The notes: generated by a model from the letters alone, not told the origin. A stretch of DNA of 64,000 nucleotides from Salinimicrobium xinjiangense DSM 19287 (GCF_000423585.1 NZ_AUIG01000014.1:81886-145885), one strand, 5' to 3'; numbered from the stretch's first letter, positions 35,217-45,020 are shown. Made by a program: numbers and translations.

Positions 35217-35762
35217 TTATAGCCCGGTGAGGCTTAAAAGCTCCCTGTCCTTATTAATCCGTAGTCTTTGAATTCCTTCTGCATCTCTCACTTTAACCTT
35301 AAAATAGGCTTTGTGAATATCCCATCCTTTTGTAGAAGCGACATATCTGTTTCCAAGGATAGCAGCGTCACGATATTTTTCCAGAATCTGCAAACGTGCA
35401 TTTTCGGGTAACCTCACGTCTTTAAATTTCTGAAAAGAAGATACCAACTCTCCCGATTGATTGAACCGGGCCACTAAAAATCCTTTATTACTTATAAAGT
35501 TTACCTGGTAAGAATGGTAACCGGATTCTTCGTTGTCTGCAATAAATTGCTGGATATCAAAACTGTTCTTCATAAAGGCAAGGGGATCTCTCTGGAACTC
35601 GCCCACAGTCTTTTCAGGAATTTCAATTTCAAGACTATTGGTATTAGGATCTAATCTCATTGATTCCTTGCGGTAATCAACTTTGGCTTCATCAAGAAGG
35701 ATCTGTGAATGCCCTGAGCTTAAAAAGCCAAACAGGAGCAAGCATAAAACTAATTTTTTCAT
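35217..35762 (-). CDS. Secreted protein of unknown function
   Basis: 181 residues with a signal peptide (MKKLVLCLLLFGFLSSGHSQ, cleavage after about residue 20). The mature part is mixed alpha/beta with no domain I recognise; Asp/Glu- and Lys-rich strands such as HSYQVNFISNKGFLVARFNQSGEL resemble PepSY-like or DUF-type periplasmic repeats only weakly. A start three codons upstream (35771) is open, but the ATG at 35762 gives the better signal peptide. Single gene. Confidence 0.7.
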   Translation of the reverse strand: MKKLVLCLLLFGFLSSGHSQILLDEAKVDYRKESMRLDPNTNSLEIEIPEKTVGEFQRDPLAFMKNSFDIQQFIADNEESGYHSYQVNFISNKGFLVARFNQSGELVSSFQKFKDVRLPENARLQILEKYRDAAILGNRYVASTKGWDIHKAYFKVKVRDAEGIQRLRINKDRELLSLTGL

Positions 35763-35849
35763 AGCACACATGTTTTAGATTAATATTTTATAAAGGTACT
35801 ATGAGAAAACCTGATCGAATACTACCCAGGTAGCATTTCATATAAAATC

Positions 35850-36563
35850 TTAAGGAGCCGAAGCCCCATTCCTGTTGGCCTTATCGAGCAACAGGTTCAG
35901 ATCTTTTATCTCCAATTTTTTCCTACCAAGATAAATTATTCCATCATTTTTGAATTGTTGTAAGTGCCGGTTGACTACTGCCCGGGTAGATCCAATCAAA
36001 TGAGCCAATTCCTCGTCAGATAGATCATTGATCAACTCGAGCTCCCGGGATTCAGAATTAATATTGCTAAGAATGAGCCTTGCAAGTCTCGTGGAAATAT
36101 CGATAAGCGTAATATTGGAAGCATATTCTTCCAAAGTTCTCATTTGATGACTTAGGTACGGTAACAGGTTTTTATTAATATGAGGATGGGCTCTTACCCA
36201 GTTCTTCATTTTTTCCATTGGGAGGGACAGTAGTACAACTTTGTCAAGAGCTTCATAGTAGACGTTGTGCTCGCTTCCATCCAGAAGACAAAGTGTGTCA
36301 AATGCGTCATTTTTTTTAAGGAGAAAAAAAGTGAATTCTCTCCCGGAATCCTGATCGATCTGGTAAACTTTCAATCTTCCTGAGATCACAAAATGAAAAT
36401 GATTTGATGTGCGTTCCCTGTAGATATTACAAGTGCTTTTAGGCCATACTACTTTTTCAAGCTCATTGAGTAAGGCATTTAATTCTTTATCGTCGAGGTC
36501 TTTCAAGAGCTTGTTGCTTTTAAGAGCCTCAGTAAACCGGACACGTTTTTTTTCACTCCACAT
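35850..36563 (-). CDS. Crp/Fnr-family transcription regulator
   Basis: 237 residues. The cyclic-nucleotide-binding-like beta barrel (about 20-135) includes the FHFVISGRLKVYQID and FFLLKKNDAFDTLCLLDG strands. After a dimerisation helix (about 140-165) comes the winged helix with recognition helix IGSTRAVVNRHLQQFKNDG. There are no Fnr-type cysteine clusters, so oxygen sensing by an Fe-S cluster is unlikely. It is divergent from the RadD-like helicase. Target genes are unknown. Confidence 0.88.
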   Translation of the reverse strand: MWSEKKRVRFTEALKSNKLLKDLDDKELNALLNELEKVVWPKSTCNIYRERTSNHFHFVISGRLKVYQIDQDSGREFTFFLLKKNDAFDTLCLLDGSEHNVYYEALDKVVLLSLPMEKMKNWVRAHPHINKNLLPYLSHQMRTLEEYASNITLIDISTRLARLILSNINSESRELELINDLSDEELAHLIGSTRAVVNRHLQQFKNDGIIYLGRKKLEIKDLNLLLDKANRNGASAP

Positions 36564-36689
36564 AATGAATGTATTAATAAAAAGGGGAGAGAAGTGGGGG
36601 AGGTAAGTACCGGGAGTAAAGTTAAGTGTTTTAAAATGAGTGGCTTGTTAATACTTACAAATTAATTTTCAGCTTTTCAAAGCCATAAT

Positions 36690-36720
36690 TTTGTACAGCC
36701 TTGAATTTCAGTTATTTTTG
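36690..36720 (+). promoter_or_regulatory. Near-perfect Bacteroidota promoter before the RadD-like helicase
   Basis: TTTG at 36690-36693, exactly 19 bases, then TATTTTTG at 36713-36720. Both elements match the consensus fully. The start codon is at 36748, giving a leader of about 20 bases. Confidence 0.8.
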
Positions 36721-36747
36721 CAAAATTGCAATTGAAAGAAACAATTA

Positions 36748-38265
36748 ATGGGGCAGGACACATTCGGGATAGTAGAGAAAAGCGTAGATAAGGAATTATA
36801 CGAGTACCAGCAGCAAGATATCAATAAGATATTCAAGGTGCTGGAGGCTCATCCCGAACGATACAACCTGCTGTATCAGCTACCAACCGGTGGAGGAAAA
36901 ACAGTAATTTTTTCCCAGATTGTTAGAGAATATATTCAGCGGACTAATAAGAAGGTTCTTATTCTCACACATCGTATTGAACTCTGTAAACAAACTTCCA
37001 AAATGCTTACAGGCTTTGGAGTTCACAATAAGATCATCAATTCGAGTATAAAGGAATTGCCCGACCAGGACGAATACATGTGCTTTGTCGCAATGGTTGA
37101 GACGCTTAACAACAGGCTAAACGATGAAAAAGTAGAGCTTGAAAACCTGGGGATGGTAATCATTGATGAGGCTCATTACAACTCCTTCAGGAAACTTTTT
37201 AAATTCTTCAACAAGTGTTTCATACTTGGAGTAACTGCGACTCCTTTGAGTTCAAATATCAAACTCCCTATGAAAGATAACTACAGGGAGTTGATCGTTG
37301 GAGATTCTATAAGTTCTTTAATTGAAAAAGGCTTTTTAGCCAGGGCTAACACTTACAGCTATGACGTTGGTCTTTCAACTTTAAAAGTCGGGATAAATGG
37401 AGATTACACCGTGAAATCTTCGGAAGAACTTTATTCCAATTTTAGTATGCAGGAGAAGCTTCTTGATGCTTATATGGAGAAGTCACAAGGCAAAAAGACC
37501 CTCATCTTTAATAATGGGATCAATACCTCCCGGGAAGTATATGAAACTTTTAGAAATGCGGGCTTTGACGTTAGGCACCTGGATAATACCACCAGCAAAC
37601 AGGATCGTAGAGATATACTCAGGTGGTTTAAAAAGAAACCCGATGCTATTTTAACTTCTGTAAGTATTCTCACTACAGGATTTGATGAGCCAACTGTAGA
37701 ATCCATAATTCTCAACAGGGCGACAAAGTCCCTGACCTTATACTACCAAATGATAGGTCGTGGATCGCGGATCCTTCCGGGCAAAAATGAATTTACGGTT
37801 ATTGATCTTGGAAATAATGCTGCAAGATTTGGACTTTGGAGTGCACCAATCGACTGGAAGCAGATCTTTAGGTCACCAGATTACTTCCTTGAGAACCTGG
37901 TGAGTGATGAAGAGATAGAGCAGAATTTCAGATATGAGATGCCTAAGGAGCTCAGGAAGAAATTTGCTAAAACAGAAGATGTGTTTTTTGACGTGGATGC
38001 AGAATATGACGATATTATTTCTAAAGGACTTAAGTCCAGGACCGTTTTGGAACGCTCTATGGAACAGCATATGCGCATGTGCGTAGAGAACAGTGAAGAT
38101 GTATTCGACGCCCGGCTCTTAGCAAAAGAGCTTGAAGAAGATATAGCTTACCGGATTCGCAAATATTCCTATTGTATCAGTAACAGTACAAAAAACTACC
38201 GCGACTGGCTTAGAGAAGATTATATGCGGAAGTTAAGGATGATGATCAACAAAGCTGAATTTTAG
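36748..38265 (+). CDS. SF2 DEAH-type helicase, RadD-like
   Basis: 505 residues. Motif I PTGGGKTVIF (about 46-55), motif Ia LTHRIELCKQ, motif II IIDEAHYNSF, motif III GVTATPL, and in the second RecA fold motif V VSILTTGFDEPTV and motif VI MIGRGSRILPGK. The order and spacing resemble E. coli RadD (YejH), linked to DNA repair and recombination; the C-terminal part (about 390-505) has no zinc cysteines and looks helical. Role in repair is an inference. Single gene with a strong promoter. Confidence 0.83.
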   Translation: MGQDTFGIVEKSVDKELYEYQQQDINKIFKVLEAHPERYNLLYQLPTGGGKTVIFSQIVREYIQRTNKKVLILTHRIELCKQTSKMLTGFGVHNKIINSSIKELPDQDEYMCFVAMVETLNNRLNDEKVELENLGMVIIDEAHYNSFRKLFKFFNKCFILGVTATPLSSNIKLPMKDNYRELIVGDSISSLIEKGFLARANTYSYDVGLSTLKVGINGDYTVKSSEELYSNFSMQEKLLDAYMEKSQGKKTLIFNNGINTSREVYETFRNAGFDVRHLDNTTSKQDRRDILRWFKKKPDAILTSVSILTTGFDEPTVESIILNRATKSLTLYYQMIGRGSRILPGKNEFTVIDLGNNAARFGLWSAPIDWKQIFRSPDYFLENLVSDEEIEQNFRYEMPKELRKKFAKTEDVFFDVDAEYDDIISKGLKSRTVLERSMEQHMRMCVENSEDVFDARLLAKELEEDIAYRIRKYSYCISNSTKNYRDWLREDYMRKLRMMINKAEF

Positions 38266-38601
38266 ATCCTGTAACTAAACAGGACCTCCTAAAAATAGCC
38301 TTTTTGGTCCTCCTTGTCTGTCTTTATTTAGCTGATCCTTTTTTCTGATCTATCTTGTCCAAAGGTCTTTTTTCTAATAGATATCTAAGTCTATATTCCA
38401 TTGCAGGAGACATCTGCTCCTGCTGCTATTTTGAACCTTCTGTTCAAAGGTTAACAAAAACTTATTTTTTCCCTGAAATTACCTGTTTACAGGTTTTTCA
38501 ATCTTTTCTACAATTAACATCTTCTTCTAAGTTTCACCCTTTAAAAAGTCAGATATTTAATGGGGAATGACTGATTAACAGAAGCTAACAAGATCTTTAT
38601 T
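38266..38601. other. 336-base intergenic region upstream of catalase
   Basis: Begins with a hairpin (AGGACC 38281-38286 with GGTCCT 38306-38311, plus inner A5/T5) that probably terminates the helicase gene. The rest is T-rich without an ORF I trust; a 71-codon frame at 38355-38570 looks like chance. No clear TAnnTTTG box was found near the catalase start, so its promoter may be of another type, for example OxyR- or alternative-sigma dependent. Confidence 0.5.
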
Positions 38602-40758
38602 ATGGAAAAGGAAAATCCCAAAAACAGCAAGAAACAGGAACAACTGGACACACACAAAGAAGATAGCACGAATAAGCATCTCACTACCAACCAGGGGGTA
38701 CGAATAAATGACAACCAGCACACATTAAGTGCAGGGGAGAGGGGACCATCTCTTCTTGAAGATTTCATTTTCAGAGAAAAAATGACTCATTTTGATCATG
38801 AACGTATTCCCGAAAGAGTAGTGCATCCAAGAGGTTCCGGGGCTCATGGAGTCTTTGAAGCCTATGAATCCATGAAAGAGTTTACCAAAGCCTCTTTTCT
38901 AAGTGAAGCCGGAAAAAAGACTCCTGTATTTGTGAGATTCTCTACAGTTGTGGGCTTTAGAGGTTCAACAGATCTCGCAAGGGATGTTCGGGGATTTGCA
39001 ACGAAGTTCTATACAGATGAAGGAGTTTATGACCTGGTAGGAAATAATATTCCAGTTTTCTTTATTCAGGATGCGATAAAATTCCCGGATCTAGTACATT
39101 CTATTAAACCAGAACCAAAACATGAGATGCCACAGGCTACTGCGGCTCATGATAACTTTTGGGACTTTGCTTCTCTCATGCCTGAAGCTACTCATGTTAT
39201 TATGTGGATTCTTTCTGGTCGCGGAATACCCCGTAGCTACAGGATGATGGAGGGCTTTGGGGTTCATACTTTCAAATGGATCAATGAGGAAGGAAAAGTG
39301 ACTTTTGTTAAATATCACTGGAAACCCACACTTGGAACTCATGGAGTGGTATGGGATGAAGCCCAGAAAATATCAGGAATGGATCCCGATTTTCACAGAA
39401 GAGATCTCTATGAGGCTATCGAAAACGGAAATTATCCCGAATTTGAACTGGGAGTACAAATAGTGGCTGAGGAAGATGAGCATAAATTCGATTTTGATCT
39501 TCTTGATCCAACGAAACTTATTCCCGAAGAAATTGTTCCGGTGAAAAAAGTTGGAAAAATGACCTTGAATAGAAATCCCGATAATTTCTTTGCAGAAACC
39601 GAGCAGGTTGCCTTTCATCCCGGGCATGTGGTTCCGGGAATTGATTTTACGAACGACCCTCTGCTTCAGGGGCGTCTTTTTTCCTATACAGATACACAAT
39701 TGATAAGACTTGGAGGTCCAAATTTCCACGAAATTCCTATTAATCGCTCTGTTGCTCCCGTGCATAATAATCAGCGGGACGGCTTTATGAGACAAACCAT
39801 CAATAAGGGCAATGTCAACTATGAACCTAACTCAACAGGAGGAGGCTGTCCATTCCAGGTTAAAATGAAAGATGGTGGCTTCGTTAGTCATACCGAACGT
39901 ATTGACGCTCATAAAATAAGAGCCAGAAGTAAAAGCTTTAATGATTATTTCAGCCAGGCTACCTTGTTCTGGAACAGTCAGACTCCACCTGAACAGAAGC
40001 AAATCACGAATGCCTTCCTGTTTGAACTTGGAAAAGTAGAGCGGCAGGAGATTCAAAAAAGAATGGTAGGGCTACTTACCCAGGTAGACAAGGACCTGGC
40101 TAAAAATGTAGCTGAAGGACTTGGTTTCCAAGTGCCCGATGGACCAATGAAACCTGTACAAGGGGGAGTTCCAGCAGATGATGATCCGGCAGATTACGAA
40201 CCTGTCAATAATAAACAGGCTGTTAAGGAAGACAAGACTCTGAGTATGGATTTTACTAAAAAAGGAGATATTACTTCTAGAATGATCGCTTTCCTTTGTG
40301 CCGACGGGGTTGATGAAAACTCGGTAAAAGCTGTAAAAGAATCTCTGATGGAGAAGAGTGCAATGGTGAAGATCATAGCACCCCACGGAGGTAAAATTAA
40401 AACATCTGGTGGTAGTGAAATTCCTGTAGACAAAACCTTTAATACAACAGGTTCTGTTTTGTTTGATGCAGTTTACATTCCCTCAGGAGCGGGAAGTATA
40501 GAAAAGCTGATGGAAAGTGCGGAAGCAGTAAAGTTTCTTCATGAAACTTACAAGCACTATAAACCCATTGCTATGGACGGAGATGCAAAGAAACTTTTGA
40601 AGGCGACCTACATAGAACATCTGGTGGAAAGCATCAACCAAATGGAGCAGGGTGTGATCATTAAAGACAGTAATTCGGGTCTCGCAGATGACTTTATTAA
40701 AGCTATAGGGCAACATCGCTTCTGGAACAGGGAGGAAACTGACAAGATCCCCACCTAA
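38602..40758 (+). CDS. katE: Large-subunit catalase (HPII/KatE type) with C-terminal DJ-1-like domain
   Basis: 718-residue clade 2 catalase that splits hydrogen peroxide into water and oxygen. Distal His in PERVVHPRGSGAHG (near 70), Asn in GNNIPVFFIQD (near 145), proximal Tyr in RLFSYTDTQLIRLG (near 360). The core ends near 510. After a linker, residues about 555-700 form the flavodoxin/DJ-1-like domain of large catalases (MIAFLCADGVDE, YIPSGAGSIEKL). The first 40 residues are polar and probably disordered. Single gene closed by a terminator. Confidence 0.94.
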   Translation: MEKENPKNSKKQEQLDTHKEDSTNKHLTTNQGVRINDNQHTLSAGERGPSLLEDFIFREKMTHFDHERIPERVVHPRGSGAHGVFEAYESMKEFTKASFLSEAGKKTPVFVRFSTVVGFRGSTDLARDVRGFATKFYTDEGVYDLVGNNIPVFFIQDAIKFPDLVHSIKPEPKHEMPQATAAHDNFWDFASLMPEATHVIMWILSGRGIPRSYRMMEGFGVHTFKWINEEGKVTFVKYHWKPTLGTHGVVWDEAQKISGMDPDFHRRDLYEAIENGNYPEFELGVQIVAEEDEHKFDFDLLDPTKLIPEEIVPVKKVGKMTLNRNPDNFFAETEQVAFHPGHVVPGIDFTNDPLLQGRLFSYTDTQLIRLGGPNFHEIPINRSVAPVHNNQRDGFMRQTINKGNVNYEPNSTGGGCPFQVKMKDGGFVSHTERIDAHKIRARSKSFNDYFSQATLFWNSQTPPEQKQITNAFLFELGKVERQEIQKRMVGLLTQVDKDLAKNVAEGLGFQVPDGPMKPVQGGVPADDDPADYEPVNNKQAVKEDKTLSMDFTKKGDITSRMIAFLCADGVDENSVKAVKESLMEKSAMVKIIAPHGGKIKTSGGSEIPVDKTFNTTGSVLFDAVYIPSGAGSIEKLMESAEAVKFLHETYKHYKPIAMDGDAKKLLKATYIEHLVESINQMEQGVIIKDSNSGLADDFIKAIGQHRFWNREETDKIPT

Positions 40759-40780
40759 AAATCCTCATTAACAAAAATGA

Positions 40781-40814
40781 AAAATCCCGTCAAACTTCTC
40801 TGAGACGGGATTTT
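40781..40814 (+). terminator. Terminator of the catalase gene
   Basis: 11-bp perfect stem AAAATCCCGTC (40781-40791) with GACGGGATTTT (40804-40814), 12-base loop, followed by T-rich sequence. Confidence 0.88.
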
Positions 40815-40926
40815 TATTCTTCTTAACTGCTGTAGATGACAGGGATCTGAGTTTATTTCATTTAAACCTGAAACTAGATAACTTTCAACTTACACCTGCA
40901 CATGTACCAATGAGTATTTTAACTGA

Positions 40927-40981
40927 ACTTCGTACTTCTAACCTCGTACTTCTAACCTCGTACTTCTACTTCGTACCTCTA
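40927..40981. repeat. Four tandem copies of a 14-bp unit (ACTTCGTACTTCTA)
   Basis: Units at 40927-40940, 40941-40954, 40955-40968 and 40969-40981; they differ by a C/T exchange at one or two places, and the last is one base short. The same word makes up the arms around the four-helix-bundle gene in the his operon (3223-3286 reverse orientation, 3673-3693 same orientation). No ORF; it ends 9 bases before the PBP1A stop. Confidence 0.88.
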
Positions 40982-40989
40982 CCTTCTGA

Positions 40990-43281
40990 TTAATTTTTCT
41001 TCTTGAATATACCTTTGATCTTGTTGAACAGCCCTTTTTTCTCTTCTTTTTCTGCCTTTTTCGGATTGTCGGCTTTAGTAAACAGACGCTCCAGGAAATT
41101 ATCTCTTTTCTCGGGCTCACAGTTGAGCATCATCTGGACTGTAGCCGAAGGAGCCGGAAATTTTGCCCGGGTAATTTCATTAAATTGGGGATCGGCATTC
41201 ATTTTCTGCATAAGCAATGCAAAAGCCGGTAAAGCCGAATTTGCTCCTTGTCCAAGATGAGTTGAAGGGAAACCTATACGCTGGTCATCTGTACCCGCCC
41301 AGGTCACCGAAACAAGATTGGGAGTGATCCCCACAAACCAACCATCCTTATTATTTTGGGTGGTTCCCGTCTTTCCTGCAATATCATTAGGTAACCCGTA
41401 TTTGTACCGCAGACGGGAAGCTGTCCCTGAATTTACGGTGCCTTTCATCATCTCCACCATTACCTGTCCTGTAGTGCTGGAAAACGCAGGAGAAGAGGCA
41501 AGCTGTGGTTGAAATTCTGCAATAGTATTTCCATATTTATCCTGGATCCTGGTAAGGTAAAAAGGTCTTGCAGCCTTTCCGCGGTTTACATAGCCCGCAA
41601 AGGATCCTGCCAGTTCTGCAGCACTTAATTCGGCCGTTCCCAATGCGATTGAGGGATATTTAGGAAGTTCTTCAGGGAACATCATTTTTTTAGCCTGGTC
41701 GATGACATTTTGAAGTCCCACATCGTACAGTACCTTTACTGCAATTGTATTAATGGATTTTGCCAGTGCGGTAGGCATGGGGTAATTCATATATGGATCT
41801 TCCTCTTCATTACCCGAATTTGAAGGAGTCCATCCTCCGGCATAGCTCACCTCCCTAACAGAATAATATGTACAGGGATCGATTCCTGCTTCTACCGCTG
41901 CAGTATAAACCACCGGTTTAAAGGTAGAACCAATTTGCCTTCGGCTTTGAGTTACATGATCATACTTAAAATATTTATGGTTTATACCACCAACCCAGGA
42001 TTTCACGGCACCGGTAGAGGGCTCGAGATTGACCATTCCCATATTCAAAAATTTCATATAATGTTGAAGGCTGTCGGCAATACTCGCCTGTAACAATTTC
42101 TTTTGACCCCAGTCAAAAAATTCCATTTCTACTTTACGGTGAAGAGAATCCATGATCTTTTCTTCACTCCAGCCGGCCTCCGACAGAGATTTATACTGCT
42201 CGCTTTTCTTTAAAGCCTCCTGTAACAGGTCTTCCCGCTTCCATGGCGGATTTTTCCCATAAGCTTTTTCGAAATCCTGCTGCAGCTGAGACATGTGCTC
42301 CTGCATGGCTTCTTCGGCCAGCACCTGCATTTCATAATCAATGGTAGTATGTACCTGAAGTCCGTCACGATAAAGGTTATAAGGTTCTCCGTTTTCCTTT
42401 TTCAGGGTGTCAAGGATCCTTTCCAGGTCTTTCTTAAGCTGAGATCTAAAATAAGGTGCTACTCCGCCATTACTGCTGAAATACTGATAATCGAGATCAA
42501 TAGGTTTTGCTTTGGCCTTCACATATCTTTCTGAAGGCAGAAAACCATACTTATTCATTTGGTAAAGAACAATATTTCTGCGTTCCAGGCTACGCTGTGG
42601 ATATAATCTGGGGTTATAGTAGTGAGAGGCTTTTAAGGTGCCAACAAGAGTGGCAGCCTCTTCCAGAGTAAGATCTTCGGTTGTGGTATTAAAGAACTTC
42701 CTGGCGGCACTCTCTATTCCATAGGTATTGTCACTAAAGGGAACAGTGTTGAAGTATAGACCTAGAATTTCCTCTTTGGTATAGATCTCTTCCAGTCTTC
42801 GGGCAATAATTGATTCCCGTAATTTATTGACTACTATGCTCGGCGGGCCGTAATCCTTTCTTCCAAAGAGATTTTTTGCGAGCTGCAGGCTTATGGTACT
42901 TCCACCTCCCGAGGATTCGTCTCCCATCAAGATCGTTTTAACAAAGACCCTTAAAAGGCTACGATTATCAATCCCTGAATGCTCATAAAACCTTACATCT
43001 TCTGTAGCAATAAGTGCGTCTATAAGATGCTGCGGAAGTTCTTCATATAAAACCGGCTGGCGGTCATATATGTAGTACTTGCCCATTAATTCTCCTTCAG
43101 AAGAGAAAACTTCAGTCGCTTCACTTTGTTTCAGGTCACGCAGTTCCTGTGTGGCAGGAACTTTTCCCCACCAGCCAAGGTAAATGCTGAGATAAAACAA
43201 ACCAAACACAAGGAAAATTCCAAGTAAGGATGCAACCACCCATTTTGTGATGGGTGCCATTTTTATATTCTTAAACTTCAT
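40990..43281 (-). CDS. Penicillin-binding protein 1A (bifunctional class A PBP)
   Basis: 763 residues. An N-terminal membrane anchor (about 10-33) is followed by a GT51 transglycosylase (about 55-230, catalytic Glu in ATEDVRFYEHSGID) and a transpeptidase domain (about 400-700) with SxxK in GSTFKPVVY, SxN in KSINTIAVK and KTGTTQNNKDGW. It polymerises and cross-links peptidoglycan on the periplasmic side. The C-terminal tail (about 720-763) is very Lys/Glu-rich. The divergent partner is the SdiA-regulated protein gene. Met8 could also be the start. Confidence 0.93.
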   Translation of the reverse strand: MKFKNIKMAPITKWVVASLLGIFLVFGLFYLSIYLGWWGKVPATQELRDLKQSEATEVFSSEGELMGKYYIYDRQPVLYEELPQHLIDALIATEDVRFYEHSGIDNRSLLRVFVKTILMGDESSGGGSTISLQLAKNLFGRKDYGPPSIVVNKLRESIIARRLEEIYTKEEILGLYFNTVPFSDNTYGIESAARKFFNTTTEDLTLEEAATLVGTLKASHYYNPRLYPQRSLERRNIVLYQMNKYGFLPSERYVKAKAKPIDLDYQYFSSNGGVAPYFRSQLKKDLERILDTLKKENGEPYNLYRDGLQVHTTIDYEMQVLAEEAMQEHMSQLQQDFEKAYGKNPPWKREDLLQEALKKSEQYKSLSEAGWSEEKIMDSLHRKVEMEFFDWGQKKLLQASIADSLQHYMKFLNMGMVNLEPSTGAVKSWVGGINHKYFKYDHVTQSRRQIGSTFKPVVYTAAVEAGIDPCTYYSVREVSYAGGWTPSNSGNEEEDPYMNYPMPTALAKSINTIAVKVLYDVGLQNVIDQAKKMMFPEELPKYPSIALGTAELSAAELAGSFAGYVNRGKAARPFYLTRIQDKYGNTIAEFQPQLASSPAFSSTTGQVMVEMMKGTVNSGTASRLRYKYGLPNDIAGKTGTTQNNKDGWFVGITPNLVSVTWAGTDDQRIGFPSTHLGQGANSALPAFALLMQKMNADPQFNEITRAKFPAPSATVQMMLNCEPEKRDNFLERLFTKADNPKKAEKEEKKGLFNKIKGIFKKKN

Positions 43282-43436
43282 AGGCTAAGTGTCTGCCAAA
43301 GAAACGAAGACTTACAATTAATATTCCAAAAGTTTGAAAAACTTTAGGATTTGTAGTTCCTAAAGCCCTCTTAATGTTTTCAAATGAAGTTTTAAAATTT
43401 ATCGGCTCCCCAAAGCATTTCCTTACTTTTAGAAAA

Positions 43437-44303
43437 ATGAAACAAATGGGCCATAATAAAGTTGTGATACTGGTGACCACCGGACTATTATTATTGTCCG
43501 GCATCTTTTTTTACACTATTCATGAAGATGCCGTAGAATATCGTGCGGGAGTGTCGGAAGATGTGATAGTAGAACAGACCTGGGAATTACCCGATGCCCT
43601 GAAGGAGGTTTCAGGAATTGCATTTTTGGCACCCAATAAAATTGCCTGCATACAGGATGAAAAAGGGACTATTTTTATCTACGACCTTGAATCTTCTTCT
43701 ATTGAAAAGGAAATTGAATTTGCGGGTTCGGGAGATTATGAGGGAATTGCCCTGGATGGTAGTACAGCTTATGTTTTAGCGGCTAATGGCGAAATCTTCA
43801 GGATTCAGGATTTTATAAATGAGCCTGTAACCGAAGCTTTTCGAACTTCTTTTACTTCAGAAAATGACGTTGAAAGTCTCTTTTTTGACACTGATGGAGA
43901 TCGCCTTCTGTTAATGCCTAAAGAAAAGGGATTACAATCTACAGAAGCCAAAGGTATATACGTTGTAGATATTAAAGCTATGGAAATGGCAGATGTCCCC
44001 CTTTTAGAATTGACTTTTAAAGAAGAGATGTTTAATGATCTTAAAGAAGACAATCCCAGCCGGTCTTTTTACCCCTCTGAAATTGCGCGGGATCCTCAAA
44101 CAGGAAATTTTATTATACTGGAAGCAAAGAAACCTCATTTGTTGATGCTTGACAGCAACGGCGATCCTCACATTCTGCACAGACTGGATCCCAATCTTTT
44201 TCCGCAGCCGGAGGGCCTCACCTTTGATGATGCAGGGAATCTTTATATTTCAAATGAGGGGAATCCTGCTACCATTCACCGGGTTAAAATTAAAGACAAA
44301 TAA
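43437..44303 (+). CDS. SdiA-regulated-domain protein, membrane-anchored
   Basis: 288 residues. A single N-terminal hydrophobic segment (about 8-25) precedes a beta-propeller-like domain with repeated strands (EVSGIAFLAPNKIACIQDE, GDYEGIALDGSTAYVLAANG, EGLTFDDAGNLYISNEGN). The pattern matches the SdiA-regulated (YjiK) family; the role is unknown, perhaps in the periplasm. The frame is open from 43374, but MKQMGHNK at 43437, 5 bases after a TACTTTTA box, gives the expected anchor. The TVP38-like gene follows 6 bases later. Confidence 0.8.
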   Translation: MKQMGHNKVVILVTTGLLLLSGIFFYTIHEDAVEYRAGVSEDVIVEQTWELPDALKEVSGIAFLAPNKIACIQDEKGTIFIYDLESSSIEKEIEFAGSGDYEGIALDGSTAYVLAANGEIFRIQDFINEPVTEAFRTSFTSENDVESLFFDTDGDRLLLMPKEKGLQSTEAKGIYVVDIKAMEMADVPLLELTFKEEMFNDLKEDNPSRSFYPSEIARDPQTGNFIILEAKKPHLLMLDSNGDPHILHRLDPNLFPQPEGLTFDDAGNLYISNEGNPATIHRVKIKDK

Positions 44304-44309
44304 AAATTT

Positions 44310-45020
44310 ATGGCCGAAGATATAAACACTCCTTCAGTAAAGCAAAGTAAAGCCCCTTTATACATATCCCTTACAATTATTGCCGCTATCATTTTGAGCT
44401 ATTTTTTTATTCCCGAGGTCCGGGAATTCTTAAGTAATGGCTGGAGTGCGTTGACAAGTGGGGATGAAGAAAGAACCAGGGAATGGGTTGCCCAGTTTGG
44501 ATGGTTCGGCCCGCTGGTGATCATCCTTACCATGATACTGCAAATGTTCCTTATAGTAATTCCCACTCCTATTTTAATGGTTGTAACAATTTTAGCTTAT
44601 GGTCCTGTAATTGGAGCTTTAATTCTCTTTGCAGCCATATTTTTAGCTTCCAGTTTCGGTTATTTTATAGGTAGATATTTTGGACCTGTAATTGTAGAGA
44701 AACTTATTGGCTACAAGACTGAAAAAAAGATATCAGATTTTATTGAGGATTATGGATTTTGGACAGTGATCGTTATAAGATTAAGTCCATTTCTTTCAAA
44801 TGATGCCATAAGCTTTGTTGGAGGCGTGCTCAAAATGGGTTATTGGAAATTTATAGGAGCTACGATGATCGGTATCTCTCCTCTAATATTTTTTATAGCT
44901 TATCTGGGAGGCGACTATGAACGTTTAAAAACCGGTCTTATCTGGACTTCAATAATAAGTCTCGTATTATTTGTCGCTTTTGTATGGTGGGATAAGAAAA
45001 TGCGAAAAGACAAAGCCTGA
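44310..45020 (+). CDS. TVP38/TMEM64-family (VTT) membrane protein
   Basis: 236 residues with about six hydrophobic segments. The VTT-domain signature is visible: IPTPILMVVTILAYGPVIGAL, the ASSFGYFIGRYFGP motif and RLSPFLSNDAISFVGGVLKM. This family is related to DedA proteins and to eukaryotic lipid scramblases. It forms a two-gene operon with the SdiA-regulated protein. A second VTT-type gene lies at 27031-27672. Function is likely in lipid translocation, by family only. Confidence 0.85.
   Translation: MAEDINTPSVKQSKAPLYISLTIIAAIILSYFFIPEVREFLSNGWSALTSGDEERTREWVAQFGWFGPLVIILTMILQMFLIVIPTPILMVVTILAYGPVIGALILFAAIFLASSFGYFIGRYFGPVIVEKLIGYKTEKKISDFIEDYGFWTVIVIRLSPFLSNDAISFVGGVLKMGYWKFIGATMIGISPLIFFIAYLGGDYERLKTGLIWTSIISLVLFVAFVWWDKKMRKDKA

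Noticed and set aside
38355..38570. 71-codon frame in the catalase upstream region
   Set aside because: Phe/Ser/Cys-rich from T-rich DNA, no promoter or family pattern.
43374..43436. Longer N-terminus for the SdiA-regulated protein
   Set aside because: Extra residues would precede the membrane anchor with no family support and include a -7-like box.
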